64,000 nucleotides of DNA from Parapedobacter soli (GCF_025460835.1 NZ_JAMXAY010000001.1:1-64000); one strand, 5' to 3'; numbered from the stretch's first letter, positions 52,098 through 62,893 are shown. Notes: a model not told the origin generated them from the letters alone. Translations and numbers: made by a program.

Positions 52098-53435
52098 CTA
52101 GATGACTGACTGCGTCGTGCCGGTATTTATCGCGGAGGCGCGCCCCTGGATCCGACCGGTTTTCATCAATCCGTCATAATGGCGCATCAACAAATGGCTT
52201 TCTATTTGCTGCAGCGTATCCAATACAACCCCAACTAAAATCAGCAACGATGTTCCGCCGTAGAAATGAGCAAATTGATTGTTCACCCCAAACAAGCTAG
52301 CTATTGCTGGAAATATAGCCACAATCGCCAAGAACAGTGACCCCGGGAACGTGATCTTTGAAACTACACCATCGATATAGTAGTTGGTGGCCTGTCCCGG
52401 CTTAATACCTGGGATAAACCCACCGTTTTTCTTCATGTCTTCCGACATCTGCTGCGGGTTAACCATAATCGCCGTGTAGAAGAATGTGAAGGCTATGATT
52501 AAAATGGCGAACACCACGTTGTACGCAACCGATGTATAGTTACTCAGGGATGTTAAAAAGGAAGACTGCAAATCGGGAAAGAACTGCCCAATGCTCATCG
52601 GCACAAACATGATAGCTTGTGCGAAGATAATAGGCATGACACCCGCCGCATTAACCTTTAACGGGATATATTGACGCACCCCTCCGTATTGTTTATTACC
52701 AACAATTTTCTTGGCATACTGAACGGGTATCTTACGCACGCCCTGCACAATGAGAATCGTAAAAATCACTACAAAGAACAAGGCGACAAACTCGAGCAGT
52801 AAAGGAATAGGTCCGCCACCACCGGTACTCATCCGTGAGAACCATTCAGCCGTAAGGCCGCTGGGCAATTGTGCGATGATACCTACCATGATGATCAGCG
52901 AAATACCGTTACCGATACCTTTATCAGTAATCTTCTCACCAAGCCACATCACAAACAGCGTACCCGCCGTCAACACGAATGCCGACAATATAGTAAACAT
53001 TGGGTCGGCAATCATCTTGGCACCCGCATCAATCTGCGTGCGCACGTATGCGATTGATTGCACCAACGTAATAGCCAACGTAAGATAACGGGTAATTTGT
53101 GTCATCTTTTTACGGCCACTTTCACCCTCTTTCTGCAGCTTTTGGAAGTAAGGAACAGCTATACCAAGCAACTGAACAACAATGGAAGCCGAGATGTAAG
53201 GCATTACACCCAACGCGAAGATAGCCGACCTCGAAAACGATCCGCCCGCAAACATATCCAACAATCCCAATAACCCTTCCTTAGCCTCATGTTGAAGCGC
53301 CGCAGGATTAACACCTGGCAATACTATATGACATCCGATACGATAGATCAAGAGAAGTAACAGCGTATTCAGGATACGCGTCCTCAGATCGTCGATCTTC
53401 CAAATATTGGTCAAGGTTGTTATTAGCTTCTTCAT
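52098..53435 (-). CDS. secY: Protein translocase subunit SecY
   Basis: The channel of the Sec translocon: 445 aa, ten membrane helices. NTLLLLLIYRIGCHIVLPGV starts the first helix; FALGVMPYISASIVVQLL is the plug-proximal conserved region, GIGNGISLIIMVGI a strongly conserved signature, and FFYTAIMVNPQQMSEDMKKNGGFIPGIKPG the large cytoplasmic loop. It is coupled to rplO upstream (3 bp). Confidence 0.97.
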   Translation of the reverse strand: MKKLITTLTNIWKIDDLRTRILNTLLLLLIYRIGCHIVLPGVNPAALQHEAKEGLLGLLDMFAGGSFSRSAIFALGVMPYISASIVVQLLGIAVPYFQKLQKEGESGRKKMTQITRYLTLAITLVQSIAYVRTQIDAGAKMIADPMFTILSAFVLTAGTLFVMWLGEKITDKGIGNGISLIIMVGIIAQLPSGLTAEWFSRMSTGGGGPIPLLLEFVALFFVVIFTILIVQGVRKIPVQYAKKIVGNKQYGGVRQYIPLKVNAAGVMPIIFAQAIMFVPMSIGQFFPDLQSSFLTSLSNYTSVAYNVVFAILIIAFTFFYTAIMVNPQQMSEDMKKNGGFIPGIKPGQATNYYIDGVVSKITFPGSLFLAIVAIFPAIASLFGVNNQFAHFYGGTSLLILVGVVLDTLQQIESHLLMRHYDGLMKTGRIQGRASAINTGTTQSVI

Positions 53436-53438
53436 GAA

Positions 53439-53885
53439 TTAAAGTTTTACAACCGAGCCTCCTGCTGCTTCTATTGCTTGTTGTGCCGTAGCTGAAAATG
53501 CATGTGCTTTCACGTCCACCTTTGCGGTCAACTCTCCCCTGCCCAAGATTTTCACCAAATCCTTCTTTGAAACCAGGCCATGCGATGTGAGTGTATCAAA
53601 ATCAATGGCCGACAGCTTAAACTTATCTGCCAGTTCTTGCAATACATCGAGGTTAACACCTACATACTCTACGCGGTTCCGGTTCTTGAATCCGAATTTC
53701 GGCACACGGCGCTGCAATGGCATCTGCCCGCCTTCAAACCCAACCTTTGTGCTGTGGCCCGACCGCGACTGCGCACCCTTGTGGCCGCGCGTTGACGTAC
53801 CGCCACGACCCGAACCCGGGCCGCGCCCCACGCGTTTACGAGTCTTTACTGATCCTGCTGCTGGCTTTAGATTACTTAAGTCCAT
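53439..53885 (-). CDS. rplO: 50S ribosomal protein L15
   Basis: A 148-aa protein starting MDLSNLKPAAGSVKTRKRVGRGPGSGRGGTSTRGHKGAQSRSG, the typical glycine-arginine-rich N terminus, and ending in the conserved VDVKAHAFSATAQQAIEAAGG. Confidence 0.97.
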   Translation of the reverse strand: MDLSNLKPAAGSVKTRKRVGRGPGSGRGGTSTRGHKGAQSRSGHSTKVGFEGGQMPLQRRVPKFGFKNRNRVEYVGVNLDVLQELADKFKLSAIDFDTLTSHGLVSKKDLVKILGRGELTAKVDVKAHAFSATAQQAIEAAGGSVVKL

Positions 53886-53950
53886 TCTTTCAAACTAATA
53901 TTGTGTTGTACCTTCGCTTTCACTATACAGGTACAACGATTAAACGTATG

Positions 53951-54130
53951 TTATACCTGTTCTATTGCCACAAGATGATTCACCTTGCGTATCATTCCAA
54001 CGATCGACGGCGTAGCTTCCACTTCTATGGTGTGGTTGATTTTACGCAACCCCAACGCTTGGATCGTCCGCTTCTGGCGCTCGCTCCGGTCGATGACGCT
54101 CTTAATTTGGGTAATTCTGATCTTTGCCAT
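53951..54130 (-). CDS. rpmD: 50S ribosomal protein L30
   Basis: A 59-aa protein read from the minus strand: it starts MAKIRITQIKSVIDRSERQK, continues RTIQALGLRKINHTIEVEAT and ends HLVAIEQV before TAA. It occupies the usual place between rpsE (4 bp) and rplO. Confidence 0.95.
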   Translation of the reverse strand: MAKIRITQIKSVIDRSERQKRTIQALGLRKINHTIEVEATPSIVGMIRKVNHLVAIEQV

Positions 54131-54134
54131 GTGA

Positions 54135-54653
54135 TTATCCGTTAAATACCTTGTTTAAATCAACCCCGCGCTGCTGAGCTACGGTATATGCATCCCGCAT
54201 TTTCAACAATGCGTCTATCGTTGCCTTAACCACGTTGTGCGGGTTGGATGATCCAAGTGACTTGGCCAATACATCCGTTATCCCGGCACTTTCCAGTACT
54301 GCACGCATTGCTCCACCGGCCAATACGCCGGTACCATGCACTGCTGGCTTAATCAACACATTACCGCCTGAATACTTGCCGTGCTGTTCGTGGGGTACCG
54401 TACCTTTGATGATGGGCACCTTAATCAGGTTCTTTTTCGCATCATCAATCCCTTTTGTAATGGCTTCGGTAACCTCCTTGGCTTTACCAAGACCGTATCC
54501 TACCACACCGTTTTCATCGCCTACAATTACGATGGCCGAAAAACTGAATGTACGGCCACCCTTGGTTACCTTGGCCACCCGCTGGATGCTCACCAAGCGA
54601 TCCTTCAATTCAATTTCGCTTGACTTTACTCTTTTTATATTGCTCAATGACAT
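54135..54653 (-). CDS. rpsE: 30S ribosomal protein S5
   Basis: A 172-aa protein; [34 protein letters not shown] and [26 protein letters not shown] are diagnostic. S5 lines the mRNA entry channel. Confidence 0.97.
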   Translation of the reverse strand: MSLSNIKRVKSSEIELKDRLVSIQRVAKVTKGGRTFSFSAIVIVGDENGVVGYGLGKAKEVTEAITKGIDDAKKNLIKVPIIKGTVPHEQHGKYSGGNVLIKPAVHGTGVLAGGAMRAVLESAGITDVLAKSLGSSNPHNVVKATIDALLKMRDAYTVAQQRGVDLNKVFNG

Positions 54654-54665
54654 GTTCTTGATTAA

Positions 54666-55019
54666 TTAAAAATCCAAACCAGCTTCCCGGGCTCCCTCGG
54701 CTAGCGATTTCACACGGCCATGATATAGATACCCATTACGGTCAAAAACTACTTTATTAATCCCGGCTGCTATTGCTCTTTCAGCAACCAGCTTCCCAAC
54801 CGCTTTGGATTGCTCTATTTTGCTTCCAGGTGAATCGAAATCTTTGCTGTGGGTCGACGCGGACACTAGTGTTGTTCCGGCTTTGTCGTCAATCACTTGA
54901 GCATAGATACCTTTATTACTCCGATATACTGACAAGCGTGGGCGCTCGGCCGATCCTGAAACACGTTTCCTGATCCCTTGTTTTATACGTGCCCTACGCG
55001 ATACTTTATTTCCTGCCAT
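54666..55019 (-). CDS. rplR: 50S ribosomal protein L18
   Basis: A 117-aa 5S rRNA-binding protein: [38 protein letters not shown] and [33 protein letters not shown]. Confidence 0.97.
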   Translation of the reverse strand: MAGNKVSRRARIKQGIRKRVSGSAERPRLSVYRSNKGIYAQVIDDKAGTTLVSASTHSKDFDSPGSKIEQSKAVGKLVAERAIAAGINKVVFDRNGYLYHGRVKSLAEGAREAGLDF

Positions 55020-55027
55020 GACGATTA

Positions 55028-55585
55028 CTATTTTTTAGCTGCCGATTTACCTGCTTTCCTGCGCAGTTGCTCACCGGCGAATTTAATACCTTTTCCTTTA
55101 TATGGCTCCGGTGCACGCAGTGACCGTATCTTGGCTGCAACCTGTCCCAACAACTGCTTGTCGATAGACTCCAGTGTAATGGTTGGGTTCTTTCCCTTTA
55201 CTGCGGTGGTCGAAACCTTAACTTCCTTCGGTAGGATGAATACCACCTGGTGTGAAAATCCGAGGGTCAAATCGAGCGTGCTCCCCTGAGAGCTAGCACG
55301 GTAACCTACACCTACCAACTCTTGGGTGGTGCTGTAACCTTCGGTAACGCCTACGACCATATTGTTCAGCAGTGACCGGTACAAACCATGCAATGCTTTA
55401 TGACGTTTCTGGTCTGTAGGACGCTTCACCAGTAACTGGCCGTCTTCCTGCGAAACCTTGATATCCGAATCCACCTGTTGCGTCAACTCGCCTTTCGGCC
55501 CTTTAACTGTCACCAGGTTCTTGTCAGACACGGTAATCGTCACCCCAGCTGGAATGGCGATCGGTGCTTTTCCTATTCTTGACAT
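55028..55585 (-). CDS. rplF: 50S ribosomal protein L6
   Basis: A 185-aa protein: [18 protein letters not shown] at the start and [29 protein letters not shown] at the end, the region close to the sarcin-ricin loop. Confidence 0.97.
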   Translation of the reverse strand: MSRIGKAPIAIPAGVTITVSDKNLVTVKGPKGELTQQVDSDIKVSQEDGQLLVKRPTDQKRHKALHGLYRSLLNNMVVGVTEGYSTTQELVGVGYRASSQGSTLDLTLGFSHQVVFILPKEVKVSTTAVKGKNPTITLESIDKQLLGQVAAKIRSLRAPEPYKGKGIKFAGEQLRRKAGKSAAKK

Positions 55586-55603
55586 GCTGTGTGTTCCTCT
55601 CGA

Positions 55604-56002
55604 TTAATATACGTAACATAAAACTTCACCACCGACATTCTGGACGCGAGCCTCCTTGTCTGTCATCACACCTTTAGAGGTAGACAAAATGGCGATTCCC
55701 AAGCCGTTCAACACACGTGGCATACTATCCACCCCAGCATACTTCCTCAGTCCGGGCTTACTCACACGTTTCAACGTGCGGATAGCCGATATTTTACTCA
55801 CGGGATGGTACTTCAGTGCGATTTTGATAGTGCCCTGCAAGTTATCATCCTCGAATTTGTAATTGGTAATGTAACCCTTGTCAAAGAGTACTTTCGTAAT
55901 CTCCTTCTTGAGGTTCGATGCAGGAATTTCAACAACCCTGTGGTTGGCCTTGATGGCATTCCTTACTCGGGTAAGGTAATCCGCTATTGGATCTGTATTC
56001 AT
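55604..56002 (-). CDS. rpsH: 30S ribosomal protein S8
   Basis: A 132-aa protein: [33 protein letters not shown] and the C-terminal [32 protein letters not shown]. In E. coli, S8 represses the spc operon by binding its mRNA near rplE. Confidence 0.97.
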   Translation of the reverse strand: MNTDPIADYLTRVRNAIKANHRVVEIPASNLKKEITKVLFDKGYITNYKFEDDNLQGTIKIALKYHPVSKISAIRTLKRVSKPGLRKYAGVDSMPRVLNGLGIAILSTSKGVMTDKEARVQNVGGEVLCYVY

Positions 56003-56077
56003 TGATGTTATTTGTTATGATAACGGTTTCCGGGTGCCTTCCTGCCAACCGGACCTGCTATCGGTTAAAAAAATTCG

Positions 56078-56347
56078 TTACCAGGAAGCCTTCTTTACTC
56101 CCGGGATCTTTCCAGCTAATGCCATTTCGCGGAATGTTACCCGCGAAATGCCGAACTGCCGCATATAGCCCCTGGGTCTACCGGTCAGCTTGCAGCGATT
56201 GTGCAAACGAACAGGCGATGCGTTCTTGGGCAATTTATCAAGCGCGGCATAATCACCGGCTGCCTTCAGCGCGGCACGTTTCTCGGCGTATTTAGCTACC
56301 AACTTGGCACGCTTCAGTTCACGTGCCTTGATTCCTTCTTTAGCCAT
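56078..56347 (-). CDS. rpsN: 30S ribosomal protein S14, zinc-free type
   Basis: An 89-aa protein starting [24 protein letters not shown]; a longer frame inside rplE is not used. It has no CxxC pairs, so it is the zinc-independent form. [30 protein letters not shown] is conserved. It overlaps the rplE end by 8 nt. Confidence 0.95.
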   Translation of the reverse strand: MAKEGIKARELKRAKLVAKYAEKRAALKAAGDYAALDKLPKNASPVRLHNRCKLTGRPRGYMRQFGISRVTFREMALAGKIPGVKKASW

Positions 56348-56909
56348 TAGTCGTCGTATTTTGATTTTTGAATGGTAATCCAAATTGCTTCAACAACTCC
56401 AATGCTTCAACATCCGTTTTGGCACTGGTTACAAAGGTAATGTCCATACCTTGTATTTTGTTGATCTTATCGATGTCGATTTCGGGGAAAATAATCTGCT
56501 CGGTAATACCCAGCGTATAGTTTCCACGGCCATCGAAGCCCTTATCGCTGATGCCACGGAAATCGCGGATACGCGGAAGCGCCACAGCCACCAAACGGTC
56601 CAGGAATTCGTACATCTTACTGTCACGTAGGGTTACGCGCACACCAATGGGCATCCCTTTACGCAGTTTGAAGTTAGACACGTCTTTCTTCGAGCGGGTC
56701 GCTATAGCCTTTTGGCCGGTAATAAGCGTCATCTCGCCGATGGCGTTGTCGATCAGCTTTTTATCTGCCGTAGCAGCACCTATACCCTGGCTCAGCGCAA
56801 TCTTCTCCAAACGGGGAACCTGCATGATGCTCTTGTATTGGAATTTATCTTTCAGCGCTGTACGGATTTCATCCTTATACTTTGCTTTTAATCTTGGAAT
56901 GTAAGCCAT
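56340..56909 (-). CDS. rplE: 50S ribosomal protein L5
   Basis: A 189-aa 5S rRNA-binding protein: [39 protein letters not shown] and [33 protein letters not shown]. Its ATG overlaps the rplX stop by one base (TAATG). Confidence 0.97.
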   Translation of the reverse strand: MAYIPRLKAKYKDEIRTALKDKFQYKSIMQVPRLEKIALSQGIGAATADKKLIDNAIGEMTLITGQKAIATRSKKDVSNFKLRKGMPIGVRVTLRDSKMYEFLDRLVAVALPRIRDFRGISDKGFDGRGNYTLGITEQIIFPEIDIDKINKIQGMDITFVTSAKTDVEALELLKQFGLPFKNQNTTTNG

Positions 56910-57259
56910 TAGTCAATCTCCTCCCCTGATTTTTTTGCTATACGTACAATTTTTTTCTTGCCGTTTACTTCCTTCACCTTACGCCCCACCCGGGTTGGTT
57001 TACCTGATTTCGGGTCGATAAGCGCGAGGTTGGAAATATGGATGGCAGCTTCCACTTCAACTATCCCCCCGTTGGGGTTGGCAGCACTTGGCTTGGTATG
57101 TTTCTTCACGATATTTACGCCTTCAACAATTGCCCTGTTTTCAGCTACCAATACCTGCAATACCTTTCCTTGCGACCCTCTGGAGTTGCCGGAGATGACC
57201 TTTACCAAATCCCCTGTGCGGATTTTCAGTTTATGCGTCGATGTCTTTGTCTGTCCCAT
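56909..57259 (-). CDS. rplX: 50S ribosomal protein L24
   Basis: A 116-aa protein with the KOW motif: [47 protein letters not shown]. It initiates large-subunit assembly by binding 23S rRNA. Confidence 0.97.
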   Translation of the reverse strand: MGQTKTSTHKLKIRTGDLVKVISGNSRGSQGKVLQVLVAENRAIVEGVNIVKKHTKPSAANPNGGIVEVEAAIHISNLALIDPKSGKPTRVGRKVKEVNGKKKIVRIAKKSGEEID

Positions 57260-57261
57260 GA

Positions 57262-57630
57262 TTATAATACCTCCGGTGCTAATGATACAATTTTCATGAA
57301 CTGCTTTTCACGCAATTCCCGTGCTACCGGGCCGAAGATACGCGTTCCCCGCGGCTCATCCTGATTATTCAACAATACGGCAGCATTGTCGTCAAACCGG
57401 ATATAAGATCCATCCTTACGGCGGATTTCCTTCTTTGTGCGGACAACTACTGCTTTGGAAACCGTGCCTTTTTTCACGTTCCCTGATGGCAAAGCACTTT
57501 TCACGGTTACAACAACTTTATCACCGATCGATGCATAACGTTTGCCGGTACCGCCCAACACACGGATCACTAATACTTCTTTAGCTCCGCTGTTGTCGGC
57601 CACATTGAGTCTTGATTCCTGTTGTACCAT
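57262..57630 (-). CDS. rplN: 50S ribosomal protein L14
   Basis: A 122-aa protein: [37 protein letters not shown] and [28 protein letters not shown]; near-universal ribosomal core sequence. Confidence 0.97.
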   Translation of the reverse strand: MVQQESRLNVADNSGAKEVLVIRVLGGTGKRYASIGDKVVVTVKSALPSGNVKKGTVSKAVVVRTKKEIRRKDGSYIRFDDNAAVLLNNQDEPRGTRIFGPVARELREKQFMKIVSLAPEVL

Positions 57631-57631
57631 G

Positions 57632-57886
57632 TTACTTAGCCCTCTCTAAAATTTCTACTAATCGCCAATTCTTGGTCTTGCTCAGCGGACGAGTTTCCAT
57701 GATCAACACCGTATCGCCGATACCGCAGGTGTTTTCCTCGTCATGAGCCTTGAATTTGGTAGTCTTCTTTACGAATTTACCATAGATGGGGTGCTTTACT
57801 TTACGCTCAACAGCCACCACGATGGACTTATCCATTTTGTTGCTTACTACCAAGCCGATCCTTGTTTTCCTTAAATTTCTTTCCAT
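57632..57886 (-). CDS. rpsQ: 30S ribosomal protein S17
   Basis: An 84-aa OB-fold protein: [53 protein letters not shown]. Confidence 0.97.
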   Translation of the reverse strand: MERNLRKTRIGLVVSNKMDKSIVVAVERKVKHPIYGKFVKKTTKFKAHDEENTCGIGDTVLIMETRPLSKTKNWRLVEILERAK

Positions 57887-57900
57887 TTTCCAATGTCAAT

Positions 57901-58143
57901 TTATGCCTCAGCGGCTGTTTCGCTAGCGTCGTTGGCCGCTTTTTCGGCCTTCTTGCGTTTCGTCAATTCAGTCATCAACCGCGCAATGGTTTTGCGCGTA
58001 TACTTGATGCGATTGGGATTCTCTATCGCCGAAACAGCGTGTGCAAACTTCAATTTAGTGAGGGCAGCCTTTTCTTCTGCGATTTGGGCTACTAAGTCCT
58101 CTGTTGACAATTCTACGATTTCTGAATTTTTCATGTCTATCAA
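57901..58143 (-). CDS. rpmC: 50S ribosomal protein L29
   Basis: An 80-aa two-helix protein at the exit-tunnel rim. AALTKLKFAHAVSAIENPNRIKYTRKTIARLMTELTKRK is conserved; the C-terminal tail (KAEKAANDASETAAEA) is longer and more Ala/Glu-rich than usual. Confidence 0.95.
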   Translation of the reverse strand: MIDMKNSEIVELSTEDLVAQIAEEKAALTKLKFAHAVSAIENPNRIKYTRKTIARLMTELTKRKKAEKAANDASETAAEA

Positions 58144-58249
58144 TTATAATACTGGATACCTCCATCAGCGAACTCCGCGGTTTGTTCCCCACGGCGGCTT
58201 GCCGGTAACGGCGGCAAAACCAAATGCAGGCAGCGCCAGCAGTTTATGT

Positions 58250-58666
58250 TTATACGTAGTCCCTACGTATCACAAACTTCGTTTGTACGGGCAGCTTCTG
58301 TGCGGCAAGTCGTAGTGCTTCTTTGGCTACCTCCAAAGGCACGCCTTCTGCTTCAAACAACATCCGCCCCGGGCGTACCACGGCCACCCAATATTCGGGT
58401 GCACCTTTACCCTTACCCATCCGCACCTCCGCAGGTTTTTTGGTAACGGGTTTATCAGGGAAAATACGGATCCATACCTGGCCTTCACGTTTCATATAAC
58501 GGGTTACCGCAATACGTGCTGCCTCAATCTGGCGACTGGTGATCCAAGCGGGCTCCATTGATTTGATACCGAATGAGCCAAAGGCCAACTCCGCCCCACG
58601 GGTGGCGTTGCCTTTCATGCGGCCCTTTTGCATCTTCCTGAACTTTGTTCTTTTTGGCTGTAACAT
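58250..58666 (-). CDS. rplP: 50S ribosomal protein L16
   Basis: A 138-aa protein: [53 protein letters not shown] and [22 protein letters not shown]16 shapes the A-site region. The 106-bp gap to rpmC downstream holds a short stem-loop (TTGCCG/CGGCAA, 58199-58217). Confidence 0.97.
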   Translation of the reverse strand: MLQPKRTKFRKMQKGRMKGNATRGAELAFGSFGIKSMEPAWITSRQIEAARIAVTRYMKREGQVWIRIFPDKPVTKKPAEVRMGKGKGAPEYWVAVVRPGRMLFEAEGVPLEVAKEALRLAAQKLPVQTKFVIRRDYV

Positions 58667-58722
58667 GTTCGTATCTTATAATCTCCCGACTCAGCGGGAT
58701 TCTTCTTGTTAACTGTTAATTA

Positions 58723-59538
58723 TTATCTTCCGCTACGATGGCCGCCACCACGGTTGCCACCACCACGTTGTTGACCATGGCCTCCACGGCGGTCACCTCC
58801 GCGGCGCTCACCGCCACCACGACGGTCCCGGTCGCCACCACGGAAATCTCCACTGCCTTCCCCACGTGGCTTCGCTCCCGAAGTCTGGCCTACGTTGGGC
58901 GACAGGTCGCGTTTCCCATACACCTCACCTTTACATATCCACACCTTTACTCCGATTTTACCGTATGTAGTCAGTGCTTCTACCAGTGCATAATCGATGT
59001 CTGCACGGAACGTGTGCAACGGGATTCGGCCTTCTTTATATTGTTCGGTACGGGCCATCTCAGCCCCGCCCAAACGGCCGGAGCACATGATCTTGATACC
59101 TTCAGCCCCCATACGCATGGTAGAGGCTATGGACGTCTTCATGGCACGGCGGAAAGAAATCCGCGCTTCCAGTTGCTTCGCCACACCTTCAGCTACCAAA
59201 TGTGCTTCCAACTCAGGCCGCTTGATCTCGAAGATATTGATCTGTACATCCTTTTTCGTCAACTTTTTCAACTCTTCCTTGATTTTGTCGACTTCCTGTC
59301 CGCCCTTACCAATAACGATACCAGGGCGTGCGGTATGAATGGTAACCGTGATACGCTTCAACGTACGCTCGATAACCACCTTAGCCACACCGCCTTTGGC
59401 GATACGGACCGACAGGTACTTGCGGATTTTCTCATCCTCAACTAATTTATCGGAATAGTTCTTTCCGCCGAACCAATTGGAATCCCAACCTTTGATGATT
59501 CCTAATCTGTTACCTATTGGATTTGCTTTTTGTCCCAT
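58723..59538 (-). CDS. rpsC: 30S ribosomal protein S3 with Arg/Gly-rich C-terminal tail
   Basis: The S3 core has [31 protein letters not shown] at the start, the KH motif [21 protein letters not shown] and [19 protein letters not shown] at the end of the core (about residue 215). A tail of about 40 residues follows, built from repeated RGG, DRRGG and GGGNRGG units. Total length is 271 aa against about 210-235 in most bacteria. Confidence 0.96.
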   Translation of the reverse strand: MGQKANPIGNRLGIIKGWDSNWFGGKNYSDKLVEDEKIRKYLSVRIAKGGVAKVVIERTLKRITVTIHTARPGIVIGKGGQEVDKIKEELKKLTKKDVQINIFEIKRPELEAHLVAEGVAKQLEARISFRRAMKTSIASTMRMGAEGIKIMCSGRLGGAEMARTEQYKEGRIPLHTFRADIDYALVEALTTYGKIGVKVWICKGEVYGKRDLSPNVGQTSGAKPRGEGSGDFRGGDRDRRGGGERRGGDRRGGHGQQRGGGNRGGGHRSGR

Positions 59539-59549
59539 TACTTGATAAA

Positions 59550-59984
59550 TTAGTTTTGTGCAATGTTGTTCTTGCTATCTACCACAAGCGTAACGTGGTT
59601 TGAGCGTTTACGGATACGGTAACCACGACCTTGCGGTGCTGGCCGTAACCTTTTCAATTGCCGACCACCGCCTACGAAGACTTCCTTAACGAACAACTCG
59701 CTTTCTTCCACAGATTTATCTTCATTCTTGGTTTCCCAGTTCTTGATCGCTGAAAGCAGCAGCTTCTCTACGCGGATGGCCGCTTCCTTATTGGTATGTT
59801 TCAGGATATACAGGGCATTTTCTACCTTTTCGCCACGGATCAGATCCACTACCAGCCGCATTTTACGTGGCGACGTAGGGCAATTCAATAATTTGGCAGT
59901 AGAAGCTCCTCCTACCTGAGCCTTTTCCTGCTCTTTGCGCTGTTTGATGATAACAGACTTCTTTAGTTTACGTGTTGCTTCCAT
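59550..59984 (-). CDS. rplV: 50S ribosomal protein L22
   Basis: A 144-aa protein: [52 protein letters not shown] and the C-terminal beta-hairpin [24 protein letters not shown] that reaches the exit tunnel. A Lys/Gln-rich N-terminal extension of about 25 residues is present. Confidence 0.97.
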   Translation of the reverse strand: MEATRKLKKSVIIKQRKEQEKAQVGGASTAKLLNCPTSPRKMRLVVDLIRGEKVENALYILKHTNKEAAIRVEKLLLSAIKNWETKNEDKSVEESELFVKEVFVGGGRQLKRLRPAPQGRGYRIRKRSNHVTLVVDSKNNIAQN

Positions 59985-59990
59985 TACCTA

Positions 59991-60257
59991 TTATTTTTTC
60001 TTTTCTGCGTGGCCCCTGAATGTGCGCGTGGGCGCAAACTCACCAAGCTTATGACCAACCATATTCTCCGTCACATATACGGGGATGAATTTATTGCCGT
60101 TGTGTACAGCAAAGGTATGGCCTACAAAATCAGGTGAAATCATTGATCTGCGAGACCAGGTCTTGACCACTGATTTCTTGTTTGTTTCATTCATAGAAAG
60201 AACTTTTCTTTCTAAGTTATGGTCGATATAAGGACCTTTTTTAATTGAACGAGCCAC
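59991..60257 (-). CDS. rpsS: 30S ribosomal protein S19 (GTG start)
   Basis: An 88-aa protein: [39 protein letters not shown] and [22 protein letters not shown]. The start codon is GTG and shares its first base with the rplB stop (TAGTG), indicating translational coupling. Confidence 0.97.
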   Translation of the reverse strand: MARSIKKGPYIDHNLERKVLSMNETNKKSVVKTWSRRSMISPDFVGHTFAVHNGNKFIPVYVTENMVGHKLGEFAPTRTFRGHAEKKK

Positions 60258-61081
60258 TATTTCTTCCTTTTCTCAATGATGTAACGATTCGATGTTTTCT
60301 TCAAACTGCGGGTCTTGTAGCCTTTGGCCAGCAAGCCCTTGCGTGAGCGGGGATGTCCACCGGATGCACGGCCTTCACCACCACCCATCGGGTGATCCAC
60401 AGGGTTCATGGCTACACCGCGTACGCGTGGCCTGCGGCCCAACCACCTTTTCCGCCCGGCTTTACCCAGTACCTCATTTGCTTTCTCAGCATTGGATACG
60501 GAGCCGATAGTTGCCAGGCAAGTGGCCAATATCATACGTGTTTCGCCCGAAGGCAGTTTGATAATCGCATATTTGCCATCGCGTGCCGAAAGCTGGGCAT
60601 ACGTACCCGCACTACGCGCAATGGTACCACCTTGGCCAGGGTTCAGCTCGATATTGTGGATGATGGAACCCAATGGAATCGACTGCAGCGGTAACGTGTT
60701 GCCGATTTCAGGGGCCACGGAATCGCCGGAAACAATCACCTGCCCCACCTTGAGCCCTTCAGGGGCAATGATGTAACGCTTTTCGCCGTCCACATAATGC
60801 AACAGCGCAATGCGTGCGGTACGATTGGGATCGTATTCTATCGTGGCAACTTTTGCGGGGACATCTTTTTTATCGCGTTTAAAATCTATCAGTCGGTATG
60901 ATTTTTTGTGTCCCCCACCGAGGTAACGCATAGTCATTTTACCGGAGTTGTTTCTCCCGCCCGACTTTTTGATTTTTACAACCAACGACTTCTCAGGTAC
61001 ATTGGTGGTAATATCGGAATAGTCTCCACCTACTCTGAAGCGGGTGCCGGGGGTAACCGGTTTGAATCTTTTAACTGCCAT
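60257..61081 (-). CDS. rplB: 50S ribosomal protein L2
   Basis: A 274-aa peptidyl-transferase-centre protein: [30 protein letters not shown] and [29 protein letters not shown], which carries the conserved His important for peptide bond formation. Confidence 0.98.
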   Translation of the reverse strand: MAVKRFKPVTPGTRFRVGGDYSDITTNVPEKSLVVKIKKSGGRNNSGKMTMRYLGGGHKKSYRLIDFKRDKKDVPAKVATIEYDPNRTARIALLHYVDGEKRYIIAPEGLKVGQVIVSGDSVAPEIGNTLPLQSIPLGSIIHNIELNPGQGGTIARSAGTYAQLSARDGKYAIIKLPSGETRMILATCLATIGSVSNAEKANEVLGKAGRKRWLGRRPRVRGVAMNPVDHPMGGGEGRASGGHPRSRKGLLAKGYKTRSLKKTSNRYIIEKRKK

Positions 61082-61087
61082 CTCTTA

Positions 61088-61378
61088 TTATATCGTACTG
61101 TAAAAGTCAATAGTTTCGCCATCTTTTATCGTGATGATGGCCTTCTTGTATTTCGGGGTCCTCCCGGATACAAACCCTGCCTTGGTATAGCGGTTCTTGG
61201 CCTTACCGGCTACCACAATAGTGTTGACAGCCAAAACGGTTACGCCAAACATCTGCTCCACAGCTTGTTTGATTTGTATCTTGTTTGCCTTAGGGTCTAC
61301 CTTAAATGCATAGCGGTTCAGCTTTTCCGTGAGCAGCGATGCCTTTTCAGTCAATACGGGCTTCTTAATAATTTCCAT
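61088..61378 (-). CDS. rplW: 50S ribosomal protein L23
   Basis: A 96-aa protein. The start MEIIKKPVLTEKASLLTEK avoids overlap with rplD; the ATG four codons upstream would overlap its stop. YAFKVDPKANKIQIKQAVEQMFGV is the conserved core. L23 is the exit-site dock for trigger factor and SRP. Confidence 0.96.
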   Translation of the reverse strand: MEIIKKPVLTEKASLLTEKLNRYAFKVDPKANKIQIKQAVEQMFGVTVLAVNTIVVAGKAKNRYTKAGFVSGRTPKYKKAIITIKDGETIDFYSTI

Positions 61379-61379
61379 G

Positions 61380-62009
61380 TTACTTGGCAAGTGCCTCCTC
61401 CAATGTTTTTACAGCATCCGTTGTCAACAAAAGTTTGCCCGCATTCAATACATCGTATGTATTCAATTCATTGGCGGTAATCACCTTTGCTTTCTTAAGG
61501 TTCCTGCTTGATAAATAAACGTTGTTGTTTTGAACGGGTAGTACCAATAAGGTCTTCTCGTTGGTCAAGTTCAGGCTGTTCACCAAATTCACGTAGTTCT
61601 TGGTTTTGACGCTATCGAAATTGACCTCATCCAATACCACGATGTTATTTTCCTTGGCTTTATAACTCAGCGCCGACTTACGGGCCAACGATTTGAGTTT
61701 CTTGTTCAGTTTGAAACTGTAATCGCGGGGTTGCGGACCGAAGATACGGCCACCGCCATTGAATAAAGGAGATTTGATGCTCCCCGCACGGGCACCACCG
61801 GTACCTTTTTGCTTATGGAGCTTGCGGGTAGAACCGGCAATCTCATTACGTTGCTTGGATTTATGCGTTCCCTGGCGCTGATTTGCCAGGTATTGCTTCA
61901 CATCCAAATAAATCGCGTGGTCATTGGGCTCTACGCCGAATACCGACTCAGGAAGCTGCACCTTGGCACCTGTTTCTTTACCTGATATATTTAAAACGTT
62001 AACTTCCAT
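61380..62009 (-). CDS. rplD: 50S ribosomal protein L4
   Basis: A 209-aa protein: [53 protein letters not shown] is the extended loop reaching the exit tunnel. In some bacteria L4 also represses its operon through the mRNA leader. Confidence 0.97.
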   Translation of the reverse strand: MEVNVLNISGKETGAKVQLPESVFGVEPNDHAIYLDVKQYLANQRQGTHKSKQRNEIAGSTRKLHKQKGTGGARAGSIKSPLFNGGGRIFGPQPRDYSFKLNKKLKSLARKSALSYKAKENNIVVLDEVNFDSVKTKNYVNLVNSLNLTNEKTLLVLPVQNNNVYLSSRNLKKAKVITANELNTYDVLNAGKLLLTTDAVKTLEEALAK

Positions 62010-62013
62010 CTCC

Positions 62014-62631
62014 TTATTTATCTACGATTACGTAAGAACCTTTGGCCCCGGGGATGGAACCACTTACCACGAGCAGGTTTTGCTCCTCGTAAACCTTCAA
62101 CACTTGCAGGTTCTGCACCTTCACACGGTCGCCGCCGGTACGCCCTGCCATCTTCTTGCCCTTGAACACACGAGACGGCCATGATGCGGCACCAAGCGAA
62201 CCCAACGCACGTTGGCGGTTGTGCTGTCCGTGGGTGGCCCCACCAACACCGCCGAAACCGTGGCGTTTCATTACACCCTGGAAACCTTTTCCTTTTGAAG
62301 TACCGACGACATCAATGTACTCGCCCTCTTCAAAAATGGAAACGGTTACCACCTCGCCGAGCTGTTTCTCATCGGGGAAGGTTTTAAATTCTACCAATTT
62401 ACGCTTGGGCGTCGTTTTCGCTTTGGCGAAATGCCCTTTCAAAGGTGCCGATGTGTTCTTCTCTTTGGCTTCATCAAAAGCGAGTTGAACAGCGGAATAG
62501 CCATCCTTTTCTTCCGTGCGTATCTGCGTTACCACGCACGGGCCAGCTTCGATTACGGTACATGGGATATTCTTCCCGTCCGCATCAAAAATGCTGGTCA
62601 TTCCTACTTTTTTTCCAATAATTCCAGACAT
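62014..62631 (-). CDS. rplC: 50S ribosomal protein L3
   Basis: A 205-aa protein: [36 protein letters not shown] and [29 protein letters not shown], the methylatable-Gln loop near the peptidyl transferase centre. It is the first gene of this operon; rpsJ, which usually precedes it, is absent from the gap upstream. Confidence 0.97.
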   Translation of the reverse strand: MSGIIGKKVGMTSIFDADGKNIPCTVIEAGPCVVTQIRTEEKDGYSAVQLAFDEAKEKNTSAPLKGHFAKAKTTPKRKLVEFKTFPDEKQLGEVVTVSIFEEGEYIDVVGTSKGKGFQGVMKRHGFGGVGGATHGQHNRQRALGSLGAASWPSRVFKGKKMAGRTGGDRVKVQNLQVLKVYEEQNLLVVSGSIPGAKGSYVIVDK

Positions 62632-62657
62632 GTTTTTATTATTCTATTAACGTCCAT

Positions 62658-62675
62658 CGAAGCAGTAGGGCTTCG
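62658..62675 (-). promoter_or_regulatory. Stem-loop in the rplC mRNA leader
   Basis: CGAAGC pairs perfectly with GCTTCG over a 6-nt loop (CCTACT on the transcript), about 27 nt before the rplC start and inside a leader of about 70 nt. It is a candidate site for ribosomal-protein feedback; the structure itself is only 6 bp. Confidence 0.45.
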
Positions 62676-62707
62676 TTCAAGACATACCATCCCCTCAAAA
62701 GGGACGG

Positions 62708-62738
62708 CAAAGATAGGAAACTTACAGTAAGTATCAAA
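62708..62738 (-). promoter_or_regulatory. Main promoter of the S10-spc-alpha operon
   Basis: On the minus strand TTTG (62738-62735), 19 bp, TATCTTTG (62715-62708): an exact match to the Bacteroidota housekeeping consensus, and the same -7 octamer as the infA promoter. Confidence 0.85.
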
Positions 62739-62893
62739 CAGTTAGTAAATTATTTTTTTATTTTCCATATCTGCGCCCTTTTGTCTGCCCGCACCCCCTC
62801 CTATGCTTTGCCTACAGTAGTAATACTTCTCCCCATAGTTTCCCGATGGTCTCCCGTTGAAACGCCGTCTTTAGGCATTTTTGCCGAGGTATG

